From contig NZ_CP117255.1 in NCBI RefSeq assembly GCF_003240565.2, positions 1,860,001 through 1,924,000 of the forward strand: a DNA stretch of 64,000 nt, given 5' to 3'. This DNA comes from Rhizobium tumorigenes. Lineage in GTDB: Bacteria; Pseudomonadota; Alphaproteobacteria; Rhizobiales; Rhizobiaceae. Below, piece by piece: positions 20,781 through 29,385 of the stretch (position 1 is the stretch's first letter; each line of letters begins with the position of its first letter). A model generated the notes under the pieces. The model saw only the letters and a program-made list of their open reading frames with translations, was not told the DNA's origin and ran no database searches. Position numbers and translations under genes: made by a program.

Positions 20781-21656
20781 ATGCCCTTTGCAGACCGACC
20801 GCAACTTCTCGGCCTCGCCCTCGGGCTGATCGGCGTCCTGATATTCAGCGCAACACTGCCTTTGACACATATAGCATTGAACGGCTTCTCCCCGGCCTTC
20901 ATTACCTTCGGCCGCGCGCTGGTCGCCTCCGCTGCGGCCATCGCGACGCTGCTCGTCCTGCGCCGGCCGCTACCGCGCGGTCACTTCGGCCAGTTGTTCG
21001 CTGCCGGCCTCTGCGTCGTCTTCGCTTTTCCCGGTTTTTCGTCGATCGCCATGCAAACCATTCCGGCAAGCCACGGCGCCGTCGTCCTCGGCCTGCTGCC
21101 GTTGTTGACGGCCATCTTTGCAGCTCTCATCGACGGGGAGCGGCCCGGGATACTGTTCTGGATTTGCGGCGTCATCGGCGCCACGCTGGTCGTCAGCTTC
21201 TCGGTGACGCAGAACGGTTTCCAGATGCAGCCCGGCGACCTCTGGCTGTTTGCCGCCGCGGTCATCGTGGCGCTGGGCTATGTCCTGCTTGGCAGGCTTT
21301 CGCGCAGCCTGTCGGGTTGGGAGGCGATCTGCTGGGCGCTGGTCGTGACGCTGCCGATATCGCTCATCGGCACCGCGATCACAGCCTCGAGCGGTTTTCA
21401 CGCGCCAACGGCGACAGCGTGGGGCGCCTTCGCCTATCTCGGGCTGATGTCGATGTTTGCCGGCTTTCTCTTCTGGAATGCAGGACTTGCGATCGGCGGC
21501 ATCGGCCGCGTGGCGCAGGTCCAGCTGATGCAGACCTTCTTTACGCTCGGCATTTCCGCCCTCGTCCTTGGCGAGCATGTCGGACTGGAGACCGTGGGCT
21601 TCGCGATGCTGGTCGCCTTCGTCGTCTGGCTTGGACGCAAAGCGCGCCATTCGTAA
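20781..21656 (+). CDS. DMT-family (EamA) transporter
   Basis: Inner-membrane drug/metabolite transporter of about 291 residues with ten hydrophobic segments in two EamA halves. The second half has the LMSMFAGFLFWNAGLAIGGI and RVAQVQLMQTFFTLGISAL signature of the family, with a C-terminal GLETVGFAMLVAFVVWLGRK helix. ATG 20781 (MPFADRP) with GGAG just upstream was preferred over an ATG at 20718 that adds a non-membrane lead. It is probably an exporter of a small metabolite or amino acid; the substrate is unknown. It stands alone, divergent from djlA. Confidence 0.85.
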   Translation: MPFADRPQLLGLALGLIGVLIFSATLPLTHIALNGFSPAFITFGRALVASAAAIATLLVLRRPLPRGHFGQLFAAGLCVVFAFPGFSSIAMQTIPASHGAVVLGLLPLLTAIFAALIDGERPGILFWICGVIGATLVVSFSVTQNGFQMQPGDLWLFAAAVIVALGYVLLGRLSRSLSGWEAICWALVVTLPISLIGTAITASSGFHAPTATAWGAFAYLGLMSMFAGFLFWNAGLAIGGIGRVAQVQLMQTFFTLGISALVLGEHVGLETVGFAMLVAFVVWLGRKARHS

Positions 21657-21739
21657 ATTCTTTACTTTACAGCCCTGCCTGCCTGTCGCATCCATCAGGC
21701 AACACCGAGTTGACGCACTGACCTTGCAAGGAGGCAACC

Positions 21740-22951
21740 ATGGCCAGACAGAAAGTCGCAATGCTCACCGCCGGAGGGCTCGCGCCCTGCCTGTCGTCCG
21801 CTGTTGGCGGGCTGATAGAGCGCTACACGGACATAGCGCCCGACATCGAGTTGATTGCCTATCGCTCCGGCTACCAGGGTGTGCTTACCGCCGACCGGAT
21901 TGAAATTACCCCCGCCATGCGTGAAAAGGCGCATCTGCTGCATCGCTATGGCGGATCGCCGATCGGCAACAGCCGCGTCAAGCTGACCAACGCTGCCGAC
22001 CTCGTCAAGCGTGGGATGGTGAAGGAAGGCGAGAACCCGTTGCGTGTCGCTGCAGAACGGCTTGCATCCGACGGCGTCACCATCCTCCATACCATCGGCG
22101 GCGACGATACAAACACGACGGCAGCCGATCTCGCTGCCTACCTCGGCGCCAACGGCTACAACCTCACCGTCGTCGGACTACCGAAGACGGTCGATAACGA
22201 CGTCGTGCCGATCCGGCAGTCGCTTGGCGCCTGGACGGCAGCCGAAGTCGGCGCCCACTTCTTCGATAATGTCAGCAACGAGCAAACGGCGGCACCGCGC
22301 TCGCTGGTCATCCATGAGGTCATGGGCCGCAGCTGCGGCTGGCTGACGGCAGCAACGGCGCGCGCCTACATCCAGAAGACCAGCGCCAACGAATATGTCG
22401 ATGGCATGATGACCAACGCCGCGATGAAGAGTATCGACGGTCTCTACCTGCCGGAGATGGCTTTCGACATCCATTCCGAGGCCGCCAGGCTGAAAGAGAT
22501 GATGGACAAGAACGGCCATGTGACGCTCTTCGTCTCCGAAGGTGCCTGTGTCGATGCCATCATCGCCGAGCGCGAGGCTGCCGGCGAAAACATCAAGCGC
22601 GACGCCTTCGGCCACGTGAAGCTCGACAGCATCAACGTGGGCAACTGGTTCCAGAAGCAGTTTGCAGCCCTTCTCGATGCCGATCGGTCCATGGTCCAGA
22701 AATCCGGCTATTTCGCCCGCTCGGCGCCGGCCAATATCGACGATCTCAGGCTGATCCAGGGCATGGTCGATCTCGCAGTCGAAAGCGCCCTCAACAAGGT
22801 CTCCGGCGTCACAGGCCATGACGAAGGCCAGGGCGGGAAGCTGCGTACAATCGAGTTCCCGCGCATCAAGGGCGGCAAGAAGTTCGACATGTCGGCAAAG
22901 TGGTTCGGCGAAGTGATGGAGCACATTGGCCAGCAATACCGCGAAGGATGA
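21740..22951 (+). CDS. pfp: pyrophosphate-dependent 6-phosphofructokinase
   Basis: Reversible phosphorylation of fructose-6-phosphate with PPi instead of ATP. The 403-residue protein has the PFK fold: MLTAGGLAPCLSSAVGG at the N-terminus, then TIGGDDTNTTAADLA and GLPKTVDNDVVPIR. The second aspartate of GGDD (about 120-123) and the lysine of PKTVDND (about 148-154) are the positions that distinguish PPi-dependent from ATP-dependent enzymes, which have GGDGS and PGTIDND. EVMGRSCGWL binds substrate. A strong AGGAGG ribosome-binding site precedes the start. It gives the organism a PPi-driven step at the PFK position. Confidence 0.95.
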   Translation: MARQKVAMLTAGGLAPCLSSAVGGLIERYTDIAPDIELIAYRSGYQGVLTADRIEITPAMREKAHLLHRYGGSPIGNSRVKLTNAADLVKRGMVKEGENPLRVAAERLASDGVTILHTIGGDDTNTTAADLAAYLGANGYNLTVVGLPKTVDNDVVPIRQSLGAWTAAEVGAHFFDNVSNEQTAAPRSLVIHEVMGRSCGWLTAATARAYIQKTSANEYVDGMMTNAAMKSIDGLYLPEMAFDIHSEAARLKEMMDKNGHVTLFVSEGACVDAIIAEREAAGENIKRDAFGHVKLDSINVGNWFQKQFAALLDADRSMVQKSGYFARSAPANIDDLRLIQGMVDLAVESALNKVSGVTGHDEGQGGKLRTIEFPRIKGGKKFDMSAKWFGEVMEHIGQQYREG

Positions 22952-23008
22952 TTGACGAAGCGTGAAGACGATGTCTTCGCTGGTGGCGGATGGGATGAGG
23001 ATGATTCG

Positions 23009-23644
23009 ATGTCCGTTGAAACCTGGCTTGCCTTCGCCGCCGCTTCTGCCGTTATGCTGGCGATCCCCGGCCCGACGATCCTGCTGGTGATATCGTACGC
23101 GCTTGGCCACGGCCGGCGCACGACGCTCGCAACCGTCGCCGGGGTGACGCTCGGCGACTTCACCGCGATGACCGCCTCGCTTGCCGGCCTCGGTGCCCTG
23201 CTGGCAACTTCGGCAGGCCTGTTCACGGTGCTCAAACTGATAGGCGCAGCCTACCTGATGTTCCTCGGTATCAAGCTCTGGCGCGCCACTGTCGTGACCG
23301 GGCCGATGGGCGACAACGATAACCTTCCCGAGGAAACATCGTCCAAGATCTTCCTGCACGCCTATATTGTAACGGCGCTAAATCCCAAAAGCATCATCTT
23401 CTTCATCGCTTTCGTTCCGCAGTTCCTCGACCTCGGCAAACCGTTTCTGCCGCAAACCCTTATTCTGGAAGCAACTTTCCTCGTCCTCGCAGCCCTAAAT
23501 GCGTTTCTCTATGGCCTGCTCGCCGACGCTGCGCGGGGCTACATCCGCAAGGCCAGCGTGCAGCGTGCGGTCAACAGGACAGGGGGAACGTTGCTGATTG
23601 CGGCCGGTGCCGTAACGGCCGGATACCGGCGAATGGCGGCTTAG
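23009..23644 (+). CDS. LysE-family amino-acid exporter
   Basis: About 211 residues, six hydrophobic segments. The N-terminus MSVETWLAFAAASAVMLAIP is followed by GPTILLVISYALGHGRRTTLATVAGVTLGD (partly quoted), the typical LysE/RhtB start with the P-GP motif, and ALNPKSIIFFIAFVPQF is the second family motif. ATG 23009 was chosen with an AGGA stretch upstream. An earlier in-frame TTG would add a charged non-membrane leader. It exports an amino acid or homoserine-lactone-like compound, substrate unknown. It sits 57 bp after pfp on the same strand and may share its transcript. Confidence 0.88.
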   Translation: MSVETWLAFAAASAVMLAIPGPTILLVISYALGHGRRTTLATVAGVTLGDFTAMTASLAGLGALLATSAGLFTVLKLIGAAYLMFLGIKLWRATVVTGPMGDNDNLPEETSSKIFLHAYIVTALNPKSIIFFIAFVPQFLDLGKPFLPQTLILEATFLVLAALNAFLYGLLADAARGYIRKASVQRAVNRTGGTLLIAAGAVTAGYRRMAA

Positions 23645-23756
23645 TCGCCGTCCCACCTTGCGGGGCTGTCACGAATAGGTTAATTGGCGTTCATAATTTA
23701 ATTCCCCTGTGACCGAATTGCATCGCAGGTGGAACGCAATTTTCGAAAGAGACAGC

Positions 23757-24899
23757 ATGATAGCCAGCGGATTTACGAGCCTGAAGCGCAGCGTCGCCGT
23801 CTCGGCAATCCTTTGCGGTGGCCTCGCGGGTTGTGCCAGCACCCAGCAGCAGACAGCCCAGGCCGATCTCTCTCATACGACGACGAACGTCCCCCACCCG
23901 ACATCGACGGCACAAGTTTCCACAACTGCAACGCCCGGCTCCACGACGGCGATTGTGTCGCAGGCCCAGCCACAGGCGACAGCGACCCTTTCAAAATCCG
24001 GCCGCCTGCCAGGGACCGAGACAGCCATAGTGACGGGCCCACGCCTTCCGGCTGCCCAGGCCTCGAATATGCAGGACCGCATGGGGCAACCTGTCGGAAA
24101 ATCCGGCAAGGGCAGCGAAGCGCAGGTCGCGATTGCCTCGGTCACCGGTGATCCGTCGGCAAATACCTCGGCGTCAGCCGCCTATGCATCTTCGGACGAT
24201 ATGCTGGTTCCTTCGGTCGTTGCCATTCCCACACCAAATCCTTCCCGCCCCGGCGATCTCACGCAGACCCCGGCCTCGGGCTCGGCGCTGGTCGAAAGCG
24301 GCAACGCAATCCCGATGACGCCGGAAATGGTGGCGATCCAGGCCGTCGTGCCGACACCGCGCCCGGGCGAGGCCAGCCCCTTCACCGCAACCCAGGTTGC
24401 CTATGCCGCCCCCTCTCAGGCTGCAAACCTCACCTACGCTGACAACCGTCTTCATTACGACTTCAACTTCGACACGACAGGCCCAAGCATCGTGCCCGCC
24501 GTTCTGGAAGAGAGAAGCGATGACAATGTGTCCTCCGAGGAAAAAGGCCACATCACCACGCTGATCGAGAAATATGCGAAACTCTACCAGGTGCCTGCAG
24601 CACTGATCCACCGCGTCGTGCACCGCGAAAGCCGTTACGACCCGAAGGCTTTCAACAATCGCGGCTATTTCGGCCTGATGCAGATCAAGTACAACACGGC
24701 AAAATCCATGGGCTACGACGGCCCCGCCTCCGGCCTGTTCGATGCCGAGACCAACATCAAGTATGCCGCAAAGTATCTGCGCGGTGCATGGATGGTGGCC
24801 GACAACAAGCTCGACACCGCAGTCGCCCTTTACGCGCGCGGCTATTACTACGATGCCAAGAACAAGGGCATGACCAACGTCGCCAACGGCAACTACTGA
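23757..24899 (+). CDS. lipoprotein lytic transglycosylase, SLT domain with long disordered linker
   Basis: About 380 residues. A lipobox LCGGLAGC near residue 28 of the precursor marks an outer-membrane-directed lipoprotein. It is followed by roughly 220 residues rich in Ser, Thr, Pro, Ala and Gln with several PTPRP/PTPNP-like motifs, which looks disordered. The C-terminal SLT domain has HRVVHRESRYDPKAFNNRGY (catalytic glutamate), GLMQIKYNTAKSMGY, DAETNIKYAAKYLRGA and a terminal ALYARGYYYDAK. The linker could span the peptidoglycan layer. ATG 23757 was chosen because it gives a proper signal sequence. It converges with the next gene with only 8 bp between stops. Confidence 0.9.
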   Translation: MIASGFTSLKRSVAVSAILCGGLAGCASTQQQTAQADLSHTTTNVPHPTSTAQVSTTATPGSTTAIVSQAQPQATATLSKSGRLPGTETAIVTGPRLPAAQASNMQDRMGQPVGKSGKGSEAQVAIASVTGDPSANTSASAAYASSDDMLVPSVVAIPTPNPSRPGDLTQTPASGSALVESGNAIPMTPEMVAIQAVVPTPRPGEASPFTATQVAYAAPSQAANLTYADNRLHYDFNFDTTGPSIVPAVLEERSDDNVSSEEKGHITTLIEKYAKLYQVPAALIHRVVHRESRYDPKAFNNRGYFGLMQIKYNTAKSMGYDGPASGLFDAETNIKYAAKYLRGAWMVADNKLDTAVALYARGYYYDAKNKGMTNVANGNY

Positions 24900-24907
24900 G
24901 GTTCCCG

Positions 24908-26287
24908 TCAGGTTTTTACAGTTTTGAGCGCATCGACGATCTTTTGCACAAGAATCTGAGGCCGGTAGTTCAATTCGTCCGGAGTAAGTCCGAGGCGAAC
25001 GACAACGATATTGGCCGACGGCACGATCGCAACGCTCTGCCCGTCATGACCAACCAGCCAGAACGTATCCAGCGGCAATCCGAAATGCCGGCTTCCACCG
25101 CCCGGGGCTGACAACCACGCCTGGCCTTGGGTGAATATCCCGTTGGATGCTTTCGTCGGCGTCCGCATCGCGCCCACGAAGCCCTCCGGTAGCAACCGCT
25201 GCCCATGCCAGACGCCATCCTGAAGCAGGAATTGCCCAAACCGCGCCCAGTCCCTGGCCGTCGCGTAGAGATAGGATCCGCCGACAAGGGTGCCGTGCTC
25301 GTCCGCCTCCAGCACGGCGCTCGACATGCCGAGCGGGGCAAACAGGGCATCGTGGGGGTAGTCCCGGGCCGCATGCTGATTGTCGAACCTGTTCATCCAG
25401 ATCCGCGACAGCAGCACCGCAGTCCCCGTGGAGTAATGAAATTCCTGCTTTGGAGGAGAGACCTGCGGCGCACTTGCAGCCATCGCCGCCATGTCCGGCT
25501 CCAGGAAGAGCATCCGCGTCACATCGGTGACCGAGCCATAGGATTCGTTGAAGGCAAGGCCGCTTTCCATCGCCAGGAGGTTTGCCACCGTGATCTTCGA
25601 TCGGCCGTCGCCGTGCCATTCCGGAAGCAGGTCGGCATCATCGAAGGACATCCGCCGCGCCTGCATGAGGCGCCCGATAATCGCTGAATTGACAGTCTTG
25701 GTCATCGACCAGCCGAGCAGCGGCATGCCGGCATCGAAGCCTTTGCCATAGCTTTCGGCTACCAGCCTGCCATCCTTGATGACCACGATCGCCCGCATCC
25801 CGGGCCCGCCAACGGCAGGATCCTTGATCATATCAGCGATAGCCGCATTGGGTTCGCCGGCTGCGTTATCGCCGTCCGGCCAGTCGGCATCCCGTCCCGT
25901 CACGACCGGAACGCGAGGCATCGACAAATGTGCGGCCATCTTCATGTCCCCGTCGGGCACGCTGGCGCAACCGAGCGGCCCGCGATAGACGGCGAAATTG
26001 GGAGCAAACAGGCCGAGCATCCGGGCAGAGACGACGCCCTCGTCTCGGGAAATAGAGAGGCGAACAAGCCTCAGCGCCGGATTGCCGGGCGCCTGCACGT
26101 CTTCGGAGAGGATAGCCTGGGGATCCCGGCCCGAAATGAAGACGCCGGAGCAAACTATCTTGGCGGCATAGCCATCGGCTACCCTCAGCAGATCGGGTGG
26201 TGCGACTGCGAGCCAGGCGGCGGCACCTGCCACGCCCGCCATTGTGGCCCCCGCCAATACCAGCCCGATCTTCGCTCTCAAACGCAT
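24908..26287 (-). CDS. serine hydrolase of the beta-lactamase / class C PBP family
   Basis: About 459 residues with an N-terminal membrane anchor (GLVLAGATMAGVAGAAAWLA) and a beta-lactamase fold facing the periplasm. The SxxK motif is SMTK at about 194-197 in GWSMTKTVNSAIIG, YSTG (in EFHYSTGTAVLL) stands at the YxN position, and HDGQ near the C-terminus replaces the KTG/HxG motif. This pattern is common in esterase- or amidase-like 6-aminohexanoate hydrolase relatives rather than true beta-lactamases. The substrate is unknown. It is divergent from btaA across the Pho box region, so the two could share phosphate control. Confidence 0.85.
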   Translation of the reverse strand: MRLRAKIGLVLAGATMAGVAGAAAWLAVAPPDLLRVADGYAAKIVCSGVFISGRDPQAILSEDVQAPGNPALRLVRLSISRDEGVVSARMLGLFAPNFAVYRGPLGCASVPDGDMKMAAHLSMPRVPVVTGRDADWPDGDNAAGEPNAAIADMIKDPAVGGPGMRAIVVIKDGRLVAESYGKGFDAGMPLLGWSMTKTVNSAIIGRLMQARRMSFDDADLLPEWHGDGRSKITVANLLAMESGLAFNESYGSVTDVTRMLFLEPDMAAMAASAPQVSPPKQEFHYSTGTAVLLSRIWMNRFDNQHAARDYPHDALFAPLGMSSAVLEADEHGTLVGGSYLYATARDWARFGQFLLQDGVWHGQRLLPEGFVGAMRTPTKASNGIFTQGQAWLSAPGGGSRHFGLPLDTFWLVGHDGQSVAIVPSANIVVVRLGLTPDELNYRPQILVQKIVDALKTVKT

Positions 26288-26400
26288 CGCACGTCTCCGC
26301 CAGTTCGGTGACGAAACAAGCAGCAAAGTCGGCAGCGATCAAGAGGTGACCCATCAATAGACCGAGAGGGCCCTGTTGGCTGCGGCCCCGCCGCGCCGGC

Positions 26401-26418
26401 CTGTCACGCGGCTGTAGC
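26401..26418. promoter_or_regulatory. putative Pho box (PhoB site) upstream of btaAB
   Basis: CTGTCAC, four bases, then CTGTAGC form two heptamers in direct repeat with an 11-bp period. This matches the rhizobial PhoB consensus CTGTCAT-N4-CTGTCAT at 11 of 14 heptamer positions. It ends 43 bp before the btaA start codon, a position compatible with an activator site overlapping a -35 region. Betaine lipid synthesis is induced by phosphate starvation through PhoB in Sinorhizobium meliloti, which supports the reading. Confidence 0.7.
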
Positions 26419-26461
26419 ACTGCCGCGTTACATGCGCCGAACCGCAACGGGGTGACGAATC

Positions 26462-27709
26462 ATGACGGAATTCGCTTCGGACAGCAGCTTCCCGAAGAAC
26501 AGGAAGATCAAGGACGCGCTCCTCCAGCACAAGGCGCTGTCAAAGGCCGGCTTTTCCGAGCGCCTGTTCGGCCTTCTGTTTTCCGGCCTCGTCTATCCGC
26601 AGATCTGGGAAGACCCGGATGTCGACATGGAGGCAATGGAACTCCGTCCGCACCACCGCATCGTCACAATCGGCTCCGGCGGCTGCAACATGCTCGCCTA
26701 CCTCTCGCAGAACCCCGCCTCCATCGACGTCGTCGATCTCAATCCGCACCATATCGCGCTGAACAGGCTGAAGCTCGCAGCATTCCGGCTGTTGCCTGGC
26801 CACAGCGATGTCGTCCGCTTCTTCGGCACGCCGGATGTCGGCGTCAACAGCCAGGCATTCGACCGCTTCATCGCCCCCGGCCTCGATGAGGCGACCAGCG
26901 CCTACTGGAACGGCCGCGACATGCTCGGCCGTCGCCGTGCCACGGTGTTCAACCGCAACATCTACCGCACCGGCTTGCTTGGCCGCTTCATCGGCGCCGC
27001 CCATCTGCTCGGCCGCCTGCACGGCGTCAAGTTTGCAAAGCTGACGCAAGCCCGCACCCTGGAGGAACAGCGCCAGTTCTTCGATACCGAGATTTCGCCG
27101 GTCTTCGAGCGGCGGATGGTGCGCTGGTTGCTCGGTCGCAAGAGCTCGCTGTTCGGCCTCGGAATTCCTCCGCAGCAATACGACGAACTGGCAAGCCTTG
27201 CCGGCGACGGCTCCATCGCTGCGGTCCTGAAGTACCGGCTGGAAAAGCTCATCTGCCATTTCCCGATGAGCGAAAACTATTTCGCCTGGCAGGCCTTCGC
27301 CCGTCGCTATCCCGAAGCCGACAAGGGGCCCCTGCCGACCTACCTCAGACCGGAACACTTTGCAGCGATCCGGGCCAATGCAGAGCGCGTCACCGTCCAT
27401 CATCTGAACTTCACCGAGTTGCTCGCCACCAAGCAGGCAGCGTCGATGGATCGCTATGTGCTTCTCGACGCGCAGGACTGGATGAACGATGCCCAGCTCA
27501 ACGAACTCTGGGCCGAAATCAGCCGCACGGCGGCAACGGGCGCCCGGGTCATTTTCCGCACGGCCGCCGAGAAAAGCATCATCGAGGGGCGCCTCTCGCC
27601 TGCCATCCGCGACCAGTGGGAATATGTCGAGGAGAGGTCGCACGCCCTCAACGCCCGGGACCGCTCGGCCATCTATGGCGGCTTCCACATCTACGGTAAA
27701 AAGCCATGA
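26462..27709 (+). CDS. btaA: S-adenosylmethionine:diacylglycerol 3-amino-3-carboxypropyl transferase
   Basis: First enzyme of DGTS betaine-lipid synthesis: it transfers the 3-amino-3-carboxypropyl group of SAM to diacylglycerol at the inner membrane. The 415-residue protein has the family pattern GLLFSGLVYPQIWEDP near the N-terminus, a SAM-binding stretch RIVTIGSGGCNMLAYL at about 66-81, VVDLNPHHIALNRLKLAA, and a C-terminal DAQDWMN and RVIFRTAAEKS. It overlaps btaB by 4 bp. The upstream Pho box suggests expression in low phosphate, when DGTS replaces phosphatidylcholine and phosphatidylethanolamine. Confidence 0.94.
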   Translation: MTEFASDSSFPKNRKIKDALLQHKALSKAGFSERLFGLLFSGLVYPQIWEDPDVDMEAMELRPHHRIVTIGSGGCNMLAYLSQNPASIDVVDLNPHHIALNRLKLAAFRLLPGHSDVVRFFGTPDVGVNSQAFDRFIAPGLDEATSAYWNGRDMLGRRRATVFNRNIYRTGLLGRFIGAAHLLGRLHGVKFAKLTQARTLEEQRQFFDTEISPVFERRMVRWLLGRKSSLFGLGIPPQQYDELASLAGDGSIAAVLKYRLEKLICHFPMSENYFAWQAFARRYPEADKGPLPTYLRPEHFAAIRANAERVTVHHLNFTELLATKQAASMDRYVLLDAQDWMNDAQLNELWAEISRTAATGARVIFRTAAEKSIIEGRLSPAIRDQWEYVEERSHALNARDRSAIYGGFHIYGKKP

Positions 27710-28380
27710 GCCGCGTCGAGGCCGGCCCGGAGCCTGAAGTCGGCGGCCATGCCGGCCTCATGGACGGCATGTACCGCTATCAGCGGCACATCTACGACGT
27801 GACCCGCAAATACTACCTGTTCGGCCGCGACCGCACGATCAACCACCTCAACATGCCCTTCGGCGGCTCGCTGCTGGAAGTCGGCTGCGGCACCGGCCGC
27901 AACCTGCTCTACGCCCACCGCCGCTTCCCGTCCGCCCGGCTCTTCGGCCTCGATATCTCACAGGAGATGCTGATATCGGCCCGGGCAAGCTTTCGCCGAA
28001 TATCGCCGATGCCGGATTTCAAGGTTGCCGATGCGACCAACTTCACGGCGCAGGAATTCGGCACCGAGGGTTTCGACCGGATCATGATCTCCTATGCGCT
28101 GTCGATGATCCCCGACTGGAAAGCCGCCATCGACGCCGCAATCGATGCCCTGAACCCCGGCGGTGAACTGCATATCGTCGACTTCGGCCAGCAGCAGCGC
28201 CTGCCCGGCTGGTTCCGCAAGGGGCTGCAATCGTGGCTGCGAAGCTTCCATGTGACACCCCGCGCAGACCTTCAGTCCGTGCTGGAAGAACGCTGCATCA
28301 GGCTTGGCGCCAGGCTTTCCACTGAAGATATCGGTCGAGGCTATGCGATACGGGCAGTTATTGTGACGCCACGCACATAA
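27706..28380 (+). CDS. btaB: betaine lipid N-methyltransferase
   Basis: Methylates diacylglycerylhomoserine three times with SAM to give DGTS. The 224-residue class I methyltransferase shows MYRYQRHIYDVTRKYYLFGR at the start, SAM motif I LLEVGCGTGRNLLYA, LFGLDISQEMLISA, ISYALSMIPDWKAAID (motif II/post-I) and LHIVDFGQQQRLPGW. Translation is probably coupled to btaA through the ATGA overlap. Pairing with btaA makes the assignment firm. Confidence 0.94.
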   Translation: MSRVEAGPEPEVGGHAGLMDGMYRYQRHIYDVTRKYYLFGRDRTINHLNMPFGGSLLEVGCGTGRNLLYAHRRFPSARLFGLDISQEMLISARASFRRISPMPDFKVADATNFTAQEFGTEGFDRIMISYALSMIPDWKAAIDAAIDALNPGGELHIVDFGQQQRLPGWFRKGLQSWLRSFHVTPRADLQSVLEERCIRLGARLSTEDIGRGYAIRAVIVTPRT

Positions 28381-28515
28381 TTAGCTTGAAGATAACGCAT
28401 TTTTTACGTTGATATGATGAAAACGGCTTTAGTGCCTTTTCCGCCACGGCTGCGATTCGTCGGCTGAAAACTTGAACTTGGGCAGAATAACACCTCACCT
28501 GGATACGGGACGCCC

Positions 28516-29307
28516 ATGCGCCGGCTTTTGTTATGTTTACTGCCGTTGGTCCTGCTGCTGAGCGGCTGCAATTCGAGCTATGACTTCATGGAGACGAAGT
28601 CGATCCCGAAATCCCGCTTCCGCGATACCAAGCCGCAGGATTTCGGCGCCGATCACCCGCAGCTGCGCCCCATCCACGGCATCGACATTTCCAAATGGCA
28701 GGGCGACATCGACTGGCGGACAGTCAAGTTGTCCGGCGTAGCCTTCGCCTTCATCAAGGCGACCGAAGGCAAGGATATCATCGACACCAAGTTCCAGGAA
28801 TATTCGAGCGAGGCCCGCGCTGCCGGCATTCCGAGCGCCCCATACCATTTCTACTATTTCTGCTCTTCCGCCGACGAGCAGGCTGACTGGTTCATCCGCA
28901 ACGTGCCGAAATCGGCCATGGTGCTGCCGCCGGTGCTCGATGTCGAATGGAACGCGGAATCCAAAACCTGTCGCCTGCGCCCCGATGCCGTTACCGTGCG
29001 GGCGCAACTGCAGCGCTTCATGGACCGTCTCGAGGCCTATTATCACATGCGGCCGATCATCTACACGTCTGTCGATTTTCACCGCGACAACCTCGTCGGC
29101 TACTTCAAGGAATACCACTTCTGGGTCCGCTCGGTCGCCAAGCATCCAGGCGTCACCTATGCGGATCGCCGCTGGGCCTTCTGGCAATATACTTCGACCG
29201 GTGTGATCCCGGGCATCAAGGGGCCGACGGACATCAACGTCTTTGCCGGCAACGAAAAGAACTGGCGGAACTGGGTCGAGGCGGTGACCAAGCTCAAGAA
29301 TTCTTGA
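28516..29307 (+). CDS. GH25-family lysozyme-like lipoprotein
   Basis: N-acetylmuramidase-type glycosyl hydrolase of 263 residues. The signal peptide ends in the lipobox LLLSGC with Cys about 18. The GH25 barrel shows GIDISKWQGDIDW with the first catalytic aspartate near 57, FAFIKATEGKDIID, PYHFYYF, VLDVEWN with the second acidic pair and FWQYTSTGVIPGIKGPTDIN at the end, all standard for the family. The lipoprotein anchor places it in the periplasm. It follows btaB by 135 bp on the same strand. Confidence 0.92.
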   Translation: MRRLLLCLLPLVLLLSGCNSSYDFMETKSIPKSRFRDTKPQDFGADHPQLRPIHGIDISKWQGDIDWRTVKLSGVAFAFIKATEGKDIIDTKFQEYSSEARAAGIPSAPYHFYYFCSSADEQADWFIRNVPKSAMVLPPVLDVEWNAESKTCRLRPDAVTVRAQLQRFMDRLEAYYHMRPIIYTSVDFHRDNLVGYFKEYHFWVRSVAKHPGVTYADRRWAFWQYTSTGVIPGIKGPTDINVFAGNEKNWRNWVEAVTKLKNS

Positions 29308-29385
29308 AGTCGGGGCCATTTCGTACTTGCATCGCAGCGCATGTTCTGTGAAAGCGACCTCATCCGTAAGCAACGAGGACCGCCC

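Noticed and set aside
22178..23359. A 393-codon open frame on the minus strand
   Set aside because: Antisense to pfp and the LysE-type gene, with His/Asp/Gly-rich composition and no motifs.
24908..26287. True class C beta-lactamase
   Set aside because: SxxK is present but the YxN and KTG motifs are YST and HDG-like, and the N-terminal half is atypical, so only a general serine-hydrolase family was assigned.
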